A DNA stretch of 64,000 nucleotides from Cupriavidus pauculus (GCF_022179805.1 NZ_BPUO01000004.1:62001-126000), one strand, 5' to 3'; positions 1 through 8,675 are shown, counted from the stretch's first letter. The notes: generated from the sequence alone by a model not told the origin. Numbers and translations: made by a program.

Positions 1-65
1 GCGCACGCCCACACAGGCGCCCGATTCGGACCAGGCAGACAACACTGCGGACGAAATACCAAAGG

Positions 66-95
66 TTGACGCTGCCGCACGTTTTGCACTACGCT
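66..95 (+). promoter_or_regulatory. possible sigma-70 promoter for the leu leader and leuA
   Basis: TTGACG at 66-71 is followed 18 bp later by TACGCT at 90-95. The position suits a transcript that includes the Leu-rich leader peptide starting at 142. The -10 match is imperfect, so this is a weak call. A GTC-CGAC/GTCGGAC dyad lies just downstream (about 102-121). Confidence 0.3.
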
Positions 96-141
96 TTGGT
101 TCGTCCCGACCACAAGTCGGACGACATTTACCTTCCGTACG

Positions 142-303
142 ATGCCAGCCAACGCCCTCAACCTCCGCCACGCCGCAGATGCCTCGCGCATCGGTGCCGC
201 CGTGCGCGCGCGTGTTGATGGATCGCTGACCGGCCTGCCGTCGTACCGCGCCCTGGGCGCTTCCTCGCTACTGCTAAGCCTACTGATCGGTTGCCGCGCC
301 TAG
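142..303 (+). CDS. leuL: leu leader peptide (transcription attenuation)
   Basis: This is a 53-codon frame (ATG 142, TAG 301-303) upstream of leuA and in the same direction. Near its end, between 268 and 285, five of six consecutive codons are leucine (CTA CTG CTA AGC CTA CTG). Three of these are CTA, a rare codon in this high-GC genome. A run of rare Leu codons just before RNA hairpins is the hallmark of leucine-responsive attenuators: ribosome stalling at low leucyl-tRNA would change downstream folding. No good Shine-Dalgarno is visible at ATG 142, so an internal start is possible. The role is inferred from codon content, position and the hairpins at 289-326 and 372-397. Confidence 0.6.
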   Translation: MPANALNLRHAADASRIGAAVRARVDGSLTGLPSYRALGASSLLLSLLIGCRA

Positions 304-410
304 TGCCCTGTGGCCGTTCGGCAGCCCTTCGCCACCCGATTTCCGTTTCCGGTTTTTCCGTTTTCTGATTTGAAGCGCTCGCACGACGAGACGCTTCCTC
401 ATTGTTTCCT
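289..410 (+). terminator. leuA attenuator hairpins
   Basis: GGTTGCC (289-295) can pair with GGCAGCC (320-326), so this stem begins inside the end of the leader frame. A second hairpin pairs GAAGCGCTCG (372-381) with CGAG-A-CGCTTC (387-397) around a CACGA loop. It is followed by the moderately T-rich CTCATTGTTTCCTT, as in an intrinsic terminator. A further small stem (TTCCT 406-410 with AGGAA 415-419) reaches the leuA Shine-Dalgarno. Alternative pairing between these elements was not computed; the attenuator role is inferred. Confidence 0.45.
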
Positions 411-430
411 TAGCGAGGAAGGAGATTCCC

Positions 431-2125
431 ATGCCGATGTTGCACAACCCCGCCACCAAATACCACCCCGCCACCGTCGTCGACTTGCCTGACCGCACCT
501 GGCCGTCGCGCCAGATCACGCGCGCACCGCGCTGGATGAGCACCGACCTGCGCGACGGCAACCAGGCGCTGATCGAACCGATGAACAGCGCGCGCAAGCT
601 GCGCTTCTTCGAACAGCTCATCAAGGTGGGCCTCAAGGAAATCGAGGTCGCCTTTCCGTCGGCGTCGCAGACCGATTTCGATTTCGTGCGCATGCTGATC
701 GAGGAAGATCGCATTCCCGACGACGTGACCATCGTCGTACTGACCCAGGCGCGTGAAGACCTGATCCGGCGCACCGTCGATTCCGTGCGCGGCGCCAAAC
801 GCGCCACCGTGCACCTGTACAACCCTATTGCGCCGGCCTGGCGCCGCATCGTGTTCAATGCCTCGCGCGACGAGATCAAGGAAGTGGCCGTGGCCGGCAC
901 GCGCCTGATCCGCGAATTGACCGACGCGATGCCGGAAGCCGCCTGGTCCTACGAATATTCGCCCGAGACCTTCAGCCTGGCCGAGCTCGATTTCTCGCTG
1001 GAAGTGTCCGACGCCGTGTCGGCCGTCTGGCAGCCCGATGCTAAGCGTCCGATGATTCTGAACCTGCCCACCACGGTGGAATGCAGCACGCCCAACATCT
1101 TCGCGGACCAGGTGGAATGGATGCATCGCCGTCTGGCACGGCGCGAACATATCGTGCTGTCCGTGCATCCCCATAACGACCGTGGCACGGCCGTGGCCGC
1201 CGCCGAATTGGCTGTGATGGCCGGCGCGGACCGCGTGGAAGGCTGCCTGTTCGGCAACGGTGAGCGCACCGGCAACGTCGACCTGGTCACGCTGGCGCTG
1301 AACCTCTACACGCAGGGCGTGAATCCCGAACTCGATTTCTCCGATATCGACGAGGTACGCCAATGCGTGGAGCACTGCAACCAGTTGCCCGTGCATCCGC
1401 GCCATCCGTACGTCGGCGATCTCGTGTTCACGGCGTTTTCCGGATCGCACCAGGACGCCATCCGCAAGGGCTTTGCCCAGCAAAAGTCCGACGCCATCTG
1501 GGAAGTGCCCTACCTGCCGATCGACCCGGCGGACCTTGGCCGCAGCTACGACGCCGTCATCCGCGTGAACAGTCAGTCGGGCAAGGGCGGCATGGCCTAC
1601 CTGCTGGAACAGGCGCACGGCATCTATATGCCGCGCCGCCTGCAGATCGAGTTCAGCCGCGCGGTGCAGGTGATGACCGACGAAACCGGGCTCGAAGCCA
1701 GCGCGGAAGACCTCTACGCACTGTTCCGCCGCGAGTACCTGGATGTGGATGCGCCGCTGCGCTACGTCTCGCACCGCATGGTGTCTACCGGTGACAGCGC
1801 CGTGGAAATCGAGATGGACATGCTGCGCGATGGTCAGCCGGTGCGCGTACGCGGTGCGGGCAACGGCCCCATCGACGCGACGGTCGATGCGTTCTCGCGC
1901 GGCCTGGGCATTGCGGTGCGTGTGATGGACTACCACGAGCACGCCATGACCACCGGCGCCGATGCCAATGCGGCCTGCTATGTGGAAGTACGCGTCGGCG
2001 ATTCGCCCACTGGCTTTGGCGCGGGCGTCGATACAAGCATCGTCACGGCGTCGCTGAAAGCCATGGTGTCCGGCGTCAACCGCCATCTGGCGGTGCGCGA
2101 CGAGGCCGAGGCCAAGGCGGCCTGA
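431..2125 (+). CDS. leuA: 2-isopropylmalate synthase, type 2
   Basis: This enzyme condenses acetyl-CoA with 2-ketoisovalerate, the committed step of leucine biosynthesis in the cytosol. The 564-residue protein is the long type 2 form known from Actinobacteria and many Betaproteobacteria. The DLRDGNQAL motif (about residues 39-47) and the metal-binding HPHND motif (about 247-251) mark the HMGL-like TIM barrel. The C-terminal ~130 residues match the LeuA allosteric (leucine-feedback) domain. AAGGAG at 419-424 lies 6 bp before ATG 431. The gene stands alone behind a Leu-codon leader peptide, so control by both attenuation and feedback is likely. No leuB or true leuCD adjoins it. Confidence 0.96.
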   Translation: MPMLHNPATKYHPATVVDLPDRTWPSRQITRAPRWMSTDLRDGNQALIEPMNSARKLRFFEQLIKVGLKEIEVAFPSASQTDFDFVRMLIEEDRIPDDVTIVVLTQAREDLIRRTVDSVRGAKRATVHLYNPIAPAWRRIVFNASRDEIKEVAVAGTRLIRELTDAMPEAAWSYEYSPETFSLAELDFSLEVSDAVSAVWQPDAKRPMILNLPTTVECSTPNIFADQVEWMHRRLARREHIVLSVHPHNDRGTAVAAAELAVMAGADRVEGCLFGNGERTGNVDLVTLALNLYTQGVNPELDFSDIDEVRQCVEHCNQLPVHPRHPYVGDLVFTAFSGSHQDAIRKGFAQQKSDAIWEVPYLPIDPADLGRSYDAVIRVNSQSGKGGMAYLLEQAHGIYMPRRLQIEFSRAVQVMTDETGLEASAEDLYALFRREYLDVDAPLRYVSHRMVSTGDSAVEIEMDMLRDGQPVRVRGAGNGPIDATVDAFSRGLGIAVRVMDYHEHAMTTGADANAACYVEVRVGDSPTGFGAGVDTSIVTASLKAMVSGVNRHLAVRDEAEAKAA

Positions 2126-2164
2126 TTGCGGTCTGACTGCGGCTTGACCGCAGCCTGAAAAACG

Positions 2165-2190
2165 GTGTGCCCTCCCCCCAGAGGGCACAC
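2165..2190 (+). terminator. terminator-like hairpin after leuA
   Basis: GTGTGCCCTC (2165-2174) and GAGGGCACAC (2181-2190) form a perfect 10-bp stem with a 6-nt loop, 39 bp after the leuA stop. There is no T-run, and a second small dyad (GACGTCC/GGACGTC) follows. It probably ends or stabilises the leuA transcript. Confidence 0.5.
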
Positions 2191-2401
2191 CTGAAAAGAC
2201 GTCCTGGCGGACGTCCACGACATGCGCGGTGCACAACCACGAGCCCACAGCGTAAGGGGCGCGATGCGCGGGCGCCACGAATAAAACCGCATGTCCATAG
2301 AAGCATCGGCACTACGGCGCAAGCCCCCATCACGGCGTTTCAAGCGTGGTGTCGCGCGTTGACGACGCTGTCGCAGTCAAATAGTGTCGGCTGCGCTTCA
2401 C

Positions 2402-2415
2402 TTGTTCTGCATCAA
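2402..2415 (+). promoter_or_regulatory. FNR/Anr-like box upstream of ompW
   Basis: TTGTT-CTGC-ATCAA matches the FNR consensus TTGAT-N4-ATCAA at nine of ten positions. It is centred at 2408.5, about 70 bp before the ompW start. A class II site at -41.5 would place the transcript start near 2450. ompW genes are FNR-responsive in other proteobacteria. No convincing -10 hexamer was found, so the site is a candidate only. Confidence 0.45.
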
Positions 2416-2478
2416 GGTTTGGGACGTTGCCACGGCACACACTGGTCGCACTTTTTCGATGTTTCGTGCTTGACCAAC

Positions 2479-3135
2479 ATGACCACTGCAACCACTCCCC
2501 GCCGCAAGACCCTCGTTTCCTCCCTCTGCATGGCGCTCGCCGCCGCCACCATCGGCACCCTTTCCGCGCCGGCATTCGCCGCCGACGAGGCCCAGAGCAA
2601 CTGGATGATCCGCCTGCGTGGCACCTACCTCGACATGTCCAACAAGTCCGACCCGGTGGGCGGCGTTGGCGCATCGGATCGCATCCATGTCAACAACAAG
2701 TGGATTCCGGAAGTCGATATCACCTACTTCATCGTGCCGCATATCGCGGCCGAGCTGGTGCTGACCTATCCGCAGAAGCAGGACGTGAGCCTGGATGGCA
2801 AGAACATCGGATCGTTCAAGCACCTGCCGCCCAGCCTGCTGCTGCAATACCACTTCCTGCCGAATGGCACGTTCCGTCCGTACGTGGGGGCTGGCGTGAA
2901 TGCCACGCGCGTCTATGGCGTGGACCTGGCCGGTGGCACGCTGGGCCTGGACAAGTGGAGCGTGGGTCCGGCCCTGCAGATCGGCATGGACTACAAGATC
3001 AACAAGAACTGGTTCCTGAACGTCGATGCCAAGAAGGTCTGGATTTCGAGCAACGTCTATGCGAACGGCGTCAAGGTGTCCACGGTGAACCTGGACCCGT
3101 GGCTGTTCAGCGCCGGCGTCGGCTACCGGTTCTGA
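2479..3135 (+). CDS. ompW: OmpW family outer membrane protein
   Basis: This is a 218-residue protein with an N-terminal signal peptide ending near residue 36 (AFA before ADEA). The mature part follows the OmpW eight-stranded barrel pattern: an amphipathic first strand (NWMIRLRGTYL), a conserved SLLLQYHF segment in the middle, YVGAGVNATRVY, and a terminal aromatic (GVGYRF) for outer-membrane insertion. OmpW proteins form a narrow hydrophobic channel. The frame stays open upstream, but ATG 2479 gives the expected signal peptide; no strong Shine-Dalgarno helps the choice. An FNR-like box lies about 70 bp upstream and a strong intrinsic terminator follows. Confidence 0.9.
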   Translation: MTTATTPRRKTLVSSLCMALAAATIGTLSAPAFAADEAQSNWMIRLRGTYLDMSNKSDPVGGVGASDRIHVNNKWIPEVDITYFIVPHIAAELVLTYPQKQDVSLDGKNIGSFKHLPPSLLLQYHFLPNGTFRPYVGAGVNATRVYGVDLAGGTLGLDKWSVGPALQIGMDYKINKNWFLNVDAKKVWISSNVYANGVKVSTVNLDPWLFSAGVGYRF

Positions 3136-3186
3136 CCGGGCAATCCTCGAGGAAGGGCTAACTATCCAACGCCCTTCCGCCTCACA

Positions 3187-3213
3187 GCGCGCGGTGATCC
3201 CGCGCGCTTTTTT
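3187..3213 (+). terminator. intrinsic terminator of ompW
   Basis: GCGCGCGG (3187-3194) pairs with CCGCGCGC (3200-3207) around a 5-nt loop and runs straight into TTTTTT (3208-3213). It also separates ompW from the convergent amn gene. Confidence 0.9.
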
Positions 3214-3236
3214 ACGTGAGGCGGCCGGGTTGCCGG

Positions 3237-4715
3237 CTAGCGGAATGCCGGTTCGTCGAAGCTGCGCAGCTTGCGCGAGTGCAGTTGCTCCACGCCGTTT
3301 TCGCGAAGGATGCGGATGGCCTCCAGGCCGATGGTCATATGCTGGCTGACGCGCTGGCGGTAGAACGCATTGGCCATGCCGCGCAGCTTCAGTTCGCCGT
3401 GCAGCGGCTTGTCCGATACGCACAGCAACGTGCCATACGGCACGCGGAGCCGGAAGCCGTTGGCCGCCACTGCCGCGCTCTCCATATCGATCGCAATCGC
3501 GCGCGACTGGTTGAAGCGCGCATACAGCGCCTTCGACTTCAGTTCCCAGTTGCGGTCATCGGTGGACACCACCGTGCCCGTGCGCATGCGCGTCTTCATC
3601 TCGTTGCCCGACAAACCCGTGATGCGCGCCACGGCTTCCTGCAACGCCACCTGGATTTCAGCGATAGGCGGCACCGGCACCCACGGCGGCAGATCGTGGT
3701 CCAGCACGTGGTCATCGCGCACATAGGCGTGCGCCAGCACGTAGTCGCCCAGCTGCTGCGAGCGGCGCAGTCCCCCGCAATGCCCCACCATCAGCCAGCA
3801 ATGCGGCCGCAGCACCGCGAGGTGGTCGGTCATGGTCTTGGCGTTGGACGGACCCACACCGATATTTACCAGCGTCACGCCCAGGCCATCTTCGCGCACC
3901 AGGTGGTAGGCCGGCATCTGCGGCAGCGCCTTGGGACGCAATGCCTCGTCAGGCTCGGCGCCATCCAGTTCCTGCACGATGTCGCCCGGCTCCACGAACC
4001 GCACGTAGCCGTCGCCACCACCGCTGCTCATCAGGCCTCGACCCAACGTCACGAACTCATCAACATAACGCTGGTAGTTCGTGAACAACACAAAGCGCTG
4101 GAAATGCTGGGGCGCGGTGCCCGTGTAGTGGTAGAGCCGCTGCAGCGCCAGGTCCACGCGTTCGGCCGAGAACAGCGACAGCGGCCAGGCTTCGCCGGGC
4201 GTGGGCTCATAGGTGCCGTTTGCAATCGAATCGTCGATGCGGCTCAGTTCCGGCAGCACGAACGACGCCTCAAGCTCGCGGGCCTGCGTGAAGCTGATGT
4301 CGGTGGTGGATGCCTCGATCACGAACGGCAGCGGAATCGGCCGTCGGGACAGGCCCACCACCACCGGCACGCGGTGATAGCGCATCAGCCGCTCTATCTG
4401 GTCGCGGTAGTAGTCGCACAGCAGGTCCGGCCGGGTGACCGTGGTGCCGTAGACGCCGGGGTAGGCCACCGTGCCCCACGACGGGCGACTGTCGGTGACC
4501 ATGGTTTCCAGATTGACGGAGATGCCGAGATACGGGTAGCACGCGTGCGCCGCCGAGGGCAGCGGCTTGCCTTTGGCGAACGCGTCGAAACGCGCACGCA
4601 CGGCCGCCACGGAGCTTTCGTAGATCTCGCGGATGCGCGCCATCGCGCTATCGGCATCGCTGAACTCGGCCAGTTGATCGGCCGGGTGGGCGGAGGAGAA
4701 GATCGGGGCGTTCAT
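3237..4715 (-). CDS. amn: AMP nucleosidase
   Basis: This enzyme hydrolyses AMP to adenine and ribose 5-phosphate and helps set the adenylate pool. The 492-residue protein aligns along its length with E. coli Amn as remembered. An N-terminal Amn-specific domain carries HYTGT and FVLFTNYQRYVDEF. A C-terminal phosphorylase-like domain carries NIGVGPSNAKT (about residue 280), VGHCGGLR, STDDRNWEL and IDMESAA (about 411), and the protein ends in RKLRSFDEPAFR. ATG 4715 was chosen; in-frame ATGs at 4724 and 4727 would add three or four residues and have a weak GGCGG upstream. The gene converges on ompW and is divergent from the GNAT gene. Confidence 0.95.
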   Translation of the reverse strand: MNAPIFSSAHPADQLAEFSDADSAMARIREIYESSVAAVRARFDAFAKGKPLPSAAHACYPYLGISVNLETMVTDSRPSWGTVAYPGVYGTTVTRPDLLCDYYRDQIERLMRYHRVPVVVGLSRRPIPLPFVIEASTTDISFTQARELEASFVLPELSRIDDSIANGTYEPTPGEAWPLSLFSAERVDLALQRLYHYTGTAPQHFQRFVLFTNYQRYVDEFVTLGRGLMSSGGGDGYVRFVEPGDIVQELDGAEPDEALRPKALPQMPAYHLVREDGLGVTLVNIGVGPSNAKTMTDHLAVLRPHCWLMVGHCGGLRRSQQLGDYVLAHAYVRDDHVLDHDLPPWVPVPPIAEIQVALQEAVARITGLSGNEMKTRMRTGTVVSTDDRNWELKSKALYARFNQSRAIAIDMESAAVAANGFRLRVPYGTLLCVSDKPLHGELKLRGMANAFYRQRVSQHMTIGLEAIRILRENGVEQLHSRKLRSFDEPAFR

Positions 4716-4974
4716 GGAAGCCATCATACCGCCAGCGCGGGGGCTGTGGCAGGCCATTGCGTGCGCGGCCCAACCCGCGCGCATGCGTGCGAATGGTCGC
4801 ATTTTGCGGACGAAGGTGTTTGACGCCGCTGCATCGGCTTCGCTACACTCTGCGCCGAAATGCGCGGCATATTGCGCGACGCATTGTGCGAAAACGCGGC
4901 GCAACCGCACTGCGGCCCCCACTTCTGGAGGGTCTGCGGGCATGCGCTCCGGAATCACGCAGGAGGAATTGTCG

Positions 4975-5364
4975 ATGGAAATCCGTAATCCGTTGCCCGC
5001 GGAAATCGAGGCAGCCCGGCTGCTGCTGGCTGCCAACGGTTGGGAACAACGGGTCGGCAATCCCGAGCGCTTTGCGCAACTGATCGCCAACTCGCAGCGC
5101 GTGGCGGTGGCCGTGGAAAACGGCGAAGTCATCGGCTTTGCCCGCGCGCTCTGCGACGACATTTCCAACGGCTACATCTCGGTCGTGGCCGTCGCGCCCC
5201 AGCATCGACGCCGCGGCATCGGCCGCGCCCTGCTGCGCCACGTCATGGGCAACGATCCCGACATTACCTGGGTACTGCGCGCGGCGCGCTCTTCAGAAGC
5301 CGCGTTCTTCGGCCAACTGGGCTTTACGCCGTCGATGGTGGCCATGGAGTGGCGCCGCCGCTAG
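4975..5364 (+). CDS. GNAT family N-acetyltransferase
   Basis: This is a compact 129-residue single-domain acetyltransferase. The acetyl-CoA pyrophosphate-binding motif A is clear in VVAVAPQHRRRGIGRALL (about residues 65-82, R/Q-x-x-G-x-G/A type), followed by a typical C-terminal AAFFGQLGF segment. AGGAGG at 4961-4966, eight bases before ATG 4975, fixes the start, although the frame is open further upstream. The substrate cannot be read from sequence. The neighbours (amn divergent, a reductase convergent) give no functional hint. Confidence 0.88.
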   Translation: MEIRNPLPAEIEAARLLLAANGWEQRVGNPERFAQLIANSQRVAVAVENGEVIGFARALCDDISNGYISVVAVAPQHRRRGIGRALLRHVMGNDPDITWVLRAARSSEAAFFGQLGFTPSMVAMEWRRR

Positions 5365-5402
5365 GCCGCACCACGCTTCACCTCCCCCTGCTACTGCCCC
5401 AA

Positions 5403-6155
5403 CTACTGTTCCATCGCACGGCGGAATTCCTCGGCCGTCCCCATCTGGCGGAACAGCTTGCCCCCGGGCGCAAAACGGTCAGCCGTCGATAGCCCGCCCA
5501 CCACCACCGGTTCGAAACCCGCATCGCGCACCAGACCGGCCGCCACCTCCAGCGCGCCCGCATCGTTACCCGCCATCGGCACCGCCATTAGCGCCCCCTT
5601 GCGGTGGCTCTCACGCGTGAACTCGCCCGCGCCCGTGAAGTTGAATACCCGCACGACGCGCGCACCCGCCAGGTATTTGGCCGTGGTGGCACCGATACCG
5701 TTGGCCTTGACCTCGTCGACGATGGCACCGTCACGCGGCGCAATCGCATTGGTGGCGTCCAGCACGATCTTGCCCTGCCAGCGGTTCTGCTGGCCCACGT
5801 CGGGCACCGCGCCGTAAGGCACGGCAAGCAGGATCACATCGGCAAACGCCAGCGCCTGGGCCACCGTGCCCACCGATGCCAGAGATCCCAAGGAATCTGC
5901 CAGTGATTTCAGTTCCTCGGGATGGCGCGAAGCAAACATCACCGGGTGCCCGGCCTTGACCAGCAGGCTGCCGACCGCGCCGCCAAGGCGCCCCGAACCC
6001 ACCACGCCAATCTTCGACTTGGCGCTGTCCTTCGCCTTGCCGCGCGTGGTCTGCGCCACGGCATGCCCGGCCGGCACCGCCAGCAGCATGCTCCATCCGC
6101 CTGCAATCAGCACCCTGCGTCGCCCGTGCGACATGCCTCGATATCCGTGCGCCAT
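5403..6155 (-). CDS. exported NADPH-dependent F420-reductase-like oxidoreductase
   Basis: This 250-residue protein belongs to the NADP oxidoreductase, coenzyme F420-dependent type. The dinucleotide-binding motif VVGSGRLGG (about residues 51-59) starts the Rossmann fold, followed by FASRHPEELKSL and the ILLAVPYGA strand-turn. Unusually, it begins with a candidate Tat signal: R12-R13-R14 followed by a hydrophobic stretch and an Ala-x-Ala region near residue 34. A folded cofactor-bearing reductase would suit Tat export to the periplasm. F420 itself is not expected here, so NADPH and an unknown acceptor are more likely. An alternative start at Met8 would keep the Tat motif. Confidence 0.75.
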   Translation of the reverse strand: MAHGYRGMSHGRRRVLIAGGWSMLLAVPAGHAVAQTTRGKAKDSAKSKIGVVGSGRLGGAVGSLLVKAGHPVMFASRHPEELKSLADSLGSLASVGTVAQALAFADVILLAVPYGAVPDVGQQNRWQGKIVLDATNAIAPRDGAIVDEVKANGIGATTAKYLAGARVVRVFNFTGAGEFTRESHRKGALMAVPMAGNDAGALEVAAGLVRDAGFEPVVVGGLSTADRFAPGGKLFRQMGTAEEFRRAMEQ

Positions 6156-6356
6156 GGCTCGTCCCTTCGCTTCACGCGTCGACTAACTCAAACAGGTAAG
6201 TACTCCGCTCCGATCACTCTAGGCGAAAAATCCCCGCTCGCCCCAGGGCCAGGTTGTCACAGGACCGTCATGGCGCGTCCCTAGACTGACGCGCGGCCAC
6301 GTGCCGCCGACGGCGCACGCTGGACACGACACGAACAACGACAACGGGGAAGAAAC

Positions 6357-8444
6357 ATGGAAAACACGGCGACCAAACCTGCGCAGTGGATGCGACGTGG
6401 CGCCAGCAAGGCGGCCATGCTGATGCTGGCCACCGTGGCGATGACCGCATGCGGCGGCAGCGACGATGGCAACACCACGAACACTGGCACCAATCCGGCC
6501 GCCACGCCGGCCGAAGTCAAGCCGCTGGCAGGCGGATCGCTCTACGTGGGCTCGGTCAGCTTTGGCGACACGGTCTCGGTCCAGCTCGACCAGCCCGCCG
6601 CAGGCCAGCTTACCCTGCGCTTCCTCGATTCCCGCTTCGGCCTGGCCGGCGCGCTGGTCGGGCAGTACACGCTCGATGGCACCACCTACCGTGTGTCGAA
6701 CCTGACCGCCACGGGCACCGACGTGCCGGCTGCCCTGGCCAGCGCCGCGGCATCGATCACGTTCAGCTTCACGCTGGACGACGGCCTGCTCTCGGGCGCG
6801 CTGGGCCAGGTGCCCAACGTCAAGGCCGGCAACGGCAGCCTGCTGCAAGGCTATATTTCGGCCGCCAACAAGGGCGCCCAACTGAAGGACATCGCCGGTA
6901 CCTACAGCTACCTGCGTCAGACCAGCGATTCGGCCACCGCCGGCCAGCTGGCCATCCAGGCTGACGGCTCGGTGCGCGTCTGCGCGGGCCAGGGCTATAC
7001 CGCAAGCTGCGCAGGCGGCCAGACCGGCCAACTGAGCGCCGATGCCGACCAGTCGCGCTATCCGGGCGCCTTCGCGCTGACCATCGCCGGCACCAAGGTG
7101 GGCCGCGTGTTCGTCGGCAAGCAGCAGGGCAGCACCGCGCTGTTCGTCGACGAAACCGGCGCCAGCGCCACCGCAGCCACCGGCAACTGGGTGGTGCGCG
7201 CCGCCACGACGCTGCCCGCCACAGCCGTCGACGGCGACTGGGTCTGCGCAGAGCCAGAACTCAACGACGCCAACGCCACCACGGGCCGCACGCGCCGCAA
7301 TATCGTCTCGATTGGCAGCAACGTGCTGGCTGCCGACAATATCCCGGCCGATGTTCCCCTGATCTACAACGGCTTTGGCACCGGCGCCGCCATGGGCTTG
7401 ATCTCCGGCACGTGGCAGGAACCAATCGCCAACCAGATGCAAAGCGCCACGCTGGCCTGGCTGCCGGTCAGTAGCAAGCTTGCGTACCAGTTGCGCCAGG
7501 TTCCGGGCACGCAGCGCGTGCTGCCGGCCGTCTGCACGCCGCTGCCGGCCCCGACGCCGATCAGCACCTACCTGCAGGCCGCCGCCCAGCAGAACATCCT
7601 CGTCACCATGGCCGACCTGCGTCCCACGCAGCCCGCCATCGGCCGCGACCAGATCTATTACAAGCTGGGCCGCTACGCCGTGGATTCGGCCAAGAACTTC
7701 GACGACGCCTGCGAGAACAACGGCCAAAACAAGACCGCCAAGGACGGCATCAAGTCCGATTCGCGCATCGACAACCTAGCCTCGTTCACCTGCACCAAGG
7801 CCGTTGGCGAGAAGCCCGAGGACATGAAGACGCTGGTCGTGGGCCCCTACGGCGAGCCGTACCTGACCGACGGTCACCACGCGTTCACCACGGTCTGGGA
7901 AGCACCGACCGCCGGCCCGCAAGCCAAGATGTGGATCCGCGTGCAGGACAACCTGTCGAACCTGAACCGTGCCCAGTTCTTCCGCACCATGCGCGCCCGC
8001 AAGCTGGTCTGGCTCAAGGACGGCGACAACCGCCCCATCTACCCGGCCGACCTGCCGCGCAAGCTGGGCCTGTCGAACGGCCTGGGCAACGATCCGTATC
8101 GTTCGCTGGTCTACTTCACGCGTGACATCGGCTACAGCCAGCCCACCGGCGCCACCGAATTCACCGAGTTCTACTGGGGCGACTGGCTGCGCAAGGTCGT
8201 CGACCTGAAGACCGTGAACTTGAACGACACGGCCGACTACCTGGCCGCCGTACGCAAGGCCGCCGTAGCCATGGTGGCCCTGTCGCCCGATGCAATCGTC
8301 AGCGCCGACAAGACCGCCGCCACGCTGGGCCGTCTGGAGACCTTCAACGAAACCGAATTCACCGCGCTGTCGCAGCCGGTGACTGCAACGAAGCCGGGCA
8401 AGCTGCCGTATGCAGTGGATTACCGGTTGAAGCTGAAGCCTTGA
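6357..8444 (+). CDS. lipoprotein with C-terminal ParB-like (ParBc_2) domain
   Basis: This is a 695-residue protein with a lipobox ending at Cys32 (AMTAC), followed by a Ser/Asn/Thr-rich linker and a long beta-rich region (about residues 60-410). The last ~280 residues look like the ParB/Srx superfamily type called putative ParB-like nuclease. They include the signature YLTDGHHAF (about 502-510), preceded by VTMADLRPTQPAIGRDQI and followed by MWIRVQDNLSNL and RKLVWLKDG. The DGHH signature is usually cytoplasmic or phage-associated, so a lipid-anchored extracytoplasmic version is unusual. The substrate is unknown. GGGGAAG lies just before ATG 6357, and two hairpins follow the stop. Confidence 0.8.
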   Translation: MENTATKPAQWMRRGASKAAMLMLATVAMTACGGSDDGNTTNTGTNPAATPAEVKPLAGGSLYVGSVSFGDTVSVQLDQPAAGQLTLRFLDSRFGLAGALVGQYTLDGTTYRVSNLTATGTDVPAALASAAASITFSFTLDDGLLSGALGQVPNVKAGNGSLLQGYISAANKGAQLKDIAGTYSYLRQTSDSATAGQLAIQADGSVRVCAGQGYTASCAGGQTGQLSADADQSRYPGAFALTIAGTKVGRVFVGKQQGSTALFVDETGASATAATGNWVVRAATTLPATAVDGDWVCAEPELNDANATTGRTRRNIVSIGSNVLAADNIPADVPLIYNGFGTGAAMGLISGTWQEPIANQMQSATLAWLPVSSKLAYQLRQVPGTQRVLPAVCTPLPAPTPISTYLQAAAQQNILVTMADLRPTQPAIGRDQIYYKLGRYAVDSAKNFDDACENNGQNKTAKDGIKSDSRIDNLASFTCTKAVGEKPEDMKTLVVGPYGEPYLTDGHHAFTTVWEAPTAGPQAKMWIRVQDNLSNLNRAQFFRTMRARKLVWLKDGDNRPIYPADLPRKLGLSNGLGNDPYRSLVYFTRDIGYSQPTGATEFTEFYWGDWLRKVVDLKTVNLNDTADYLAAVRKAAVAMVALSPDAIVSADKTAATLGRLETFNETEFTALSQPVTATKPGKLPYAVDYRLKLKP

Positions 8445-8472
8445 TGGCGGTTGGTTTGGAGGTTTGATGCCA

Positions 8473-8494
8473 GAAGGCCCGAGACTGGGCCTTC
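8473..8494 (+). terminator. hairpin after the ParB-like lipoprotein gene
   Basis: GAAGGCCC (8473-8480) and GGGCCTTC (8487-8494) form a perfect 8-bp stem with loop GAGACT. It lacks a T tail and probably acts with the next terminator. Confidence 0.5.
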
Positions 8495-8512
8495 GTATTG
8501 GCTGACTGTGAG

Positions 8513-8553
8513 CACCCCAGGTTCCTGGTAACGGGACTGGGGTGTTTTGTTTT
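8513..8553 (+). terminator. intrinsic terminator
   Basis: CACCCCAG (8513-8520) pairs with CTGGGGTG (8537-8544), with partial pairing inside the loop. It is followed by the T-rich tail TTTTGTTTT. It would end the transcript of the 6357-8444 gene. Confidence 0.75.
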
Positions 8554-8634
8554 GATGGCTGCTGTCTGGGGCGTTCAATGCGGCAGGTGCGTACCCGTTT
8601 CTGCGTGGATGCTATGACGCAGCGCACCGCCGGT

Positions 8635-8675
8635 TTTTGCTCCCCTCTCCCGCACAGCGGGAGAGGGGAGCAAAA
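8635..8675. repeat. long perfect inverted repeat, intergenic
   Basis: Two 19-bp arms, TTTTGCTCCCCTCTCCCGC (8635-8653) and its exact complement (8657-8675), flank a 3-nt loop. It sits just past the 3' end of the convergent Bug gene. Neither strand has a T-run after the stem, so it is not a standard terminator. Similar CCCCTCTCCCGC palindromes recur in many proteobacterial intergenic regions and create spurious frames across them. Confidence 0.8.

Noticed and set aside
410..2278. 622-codon frame opposite leuA
   Set aside because: It is the antisense shadow of leuA, rich in His/Arg/Val from GC-biased codons, with no domain and no Shine-Dalgarno.
3216..4823. 535-codon plus-strand frame over amn
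   Set aside because: It is the complement of the well-conserved AMP nucleosidase gene; composition is typical of antisense GC-rich frames.
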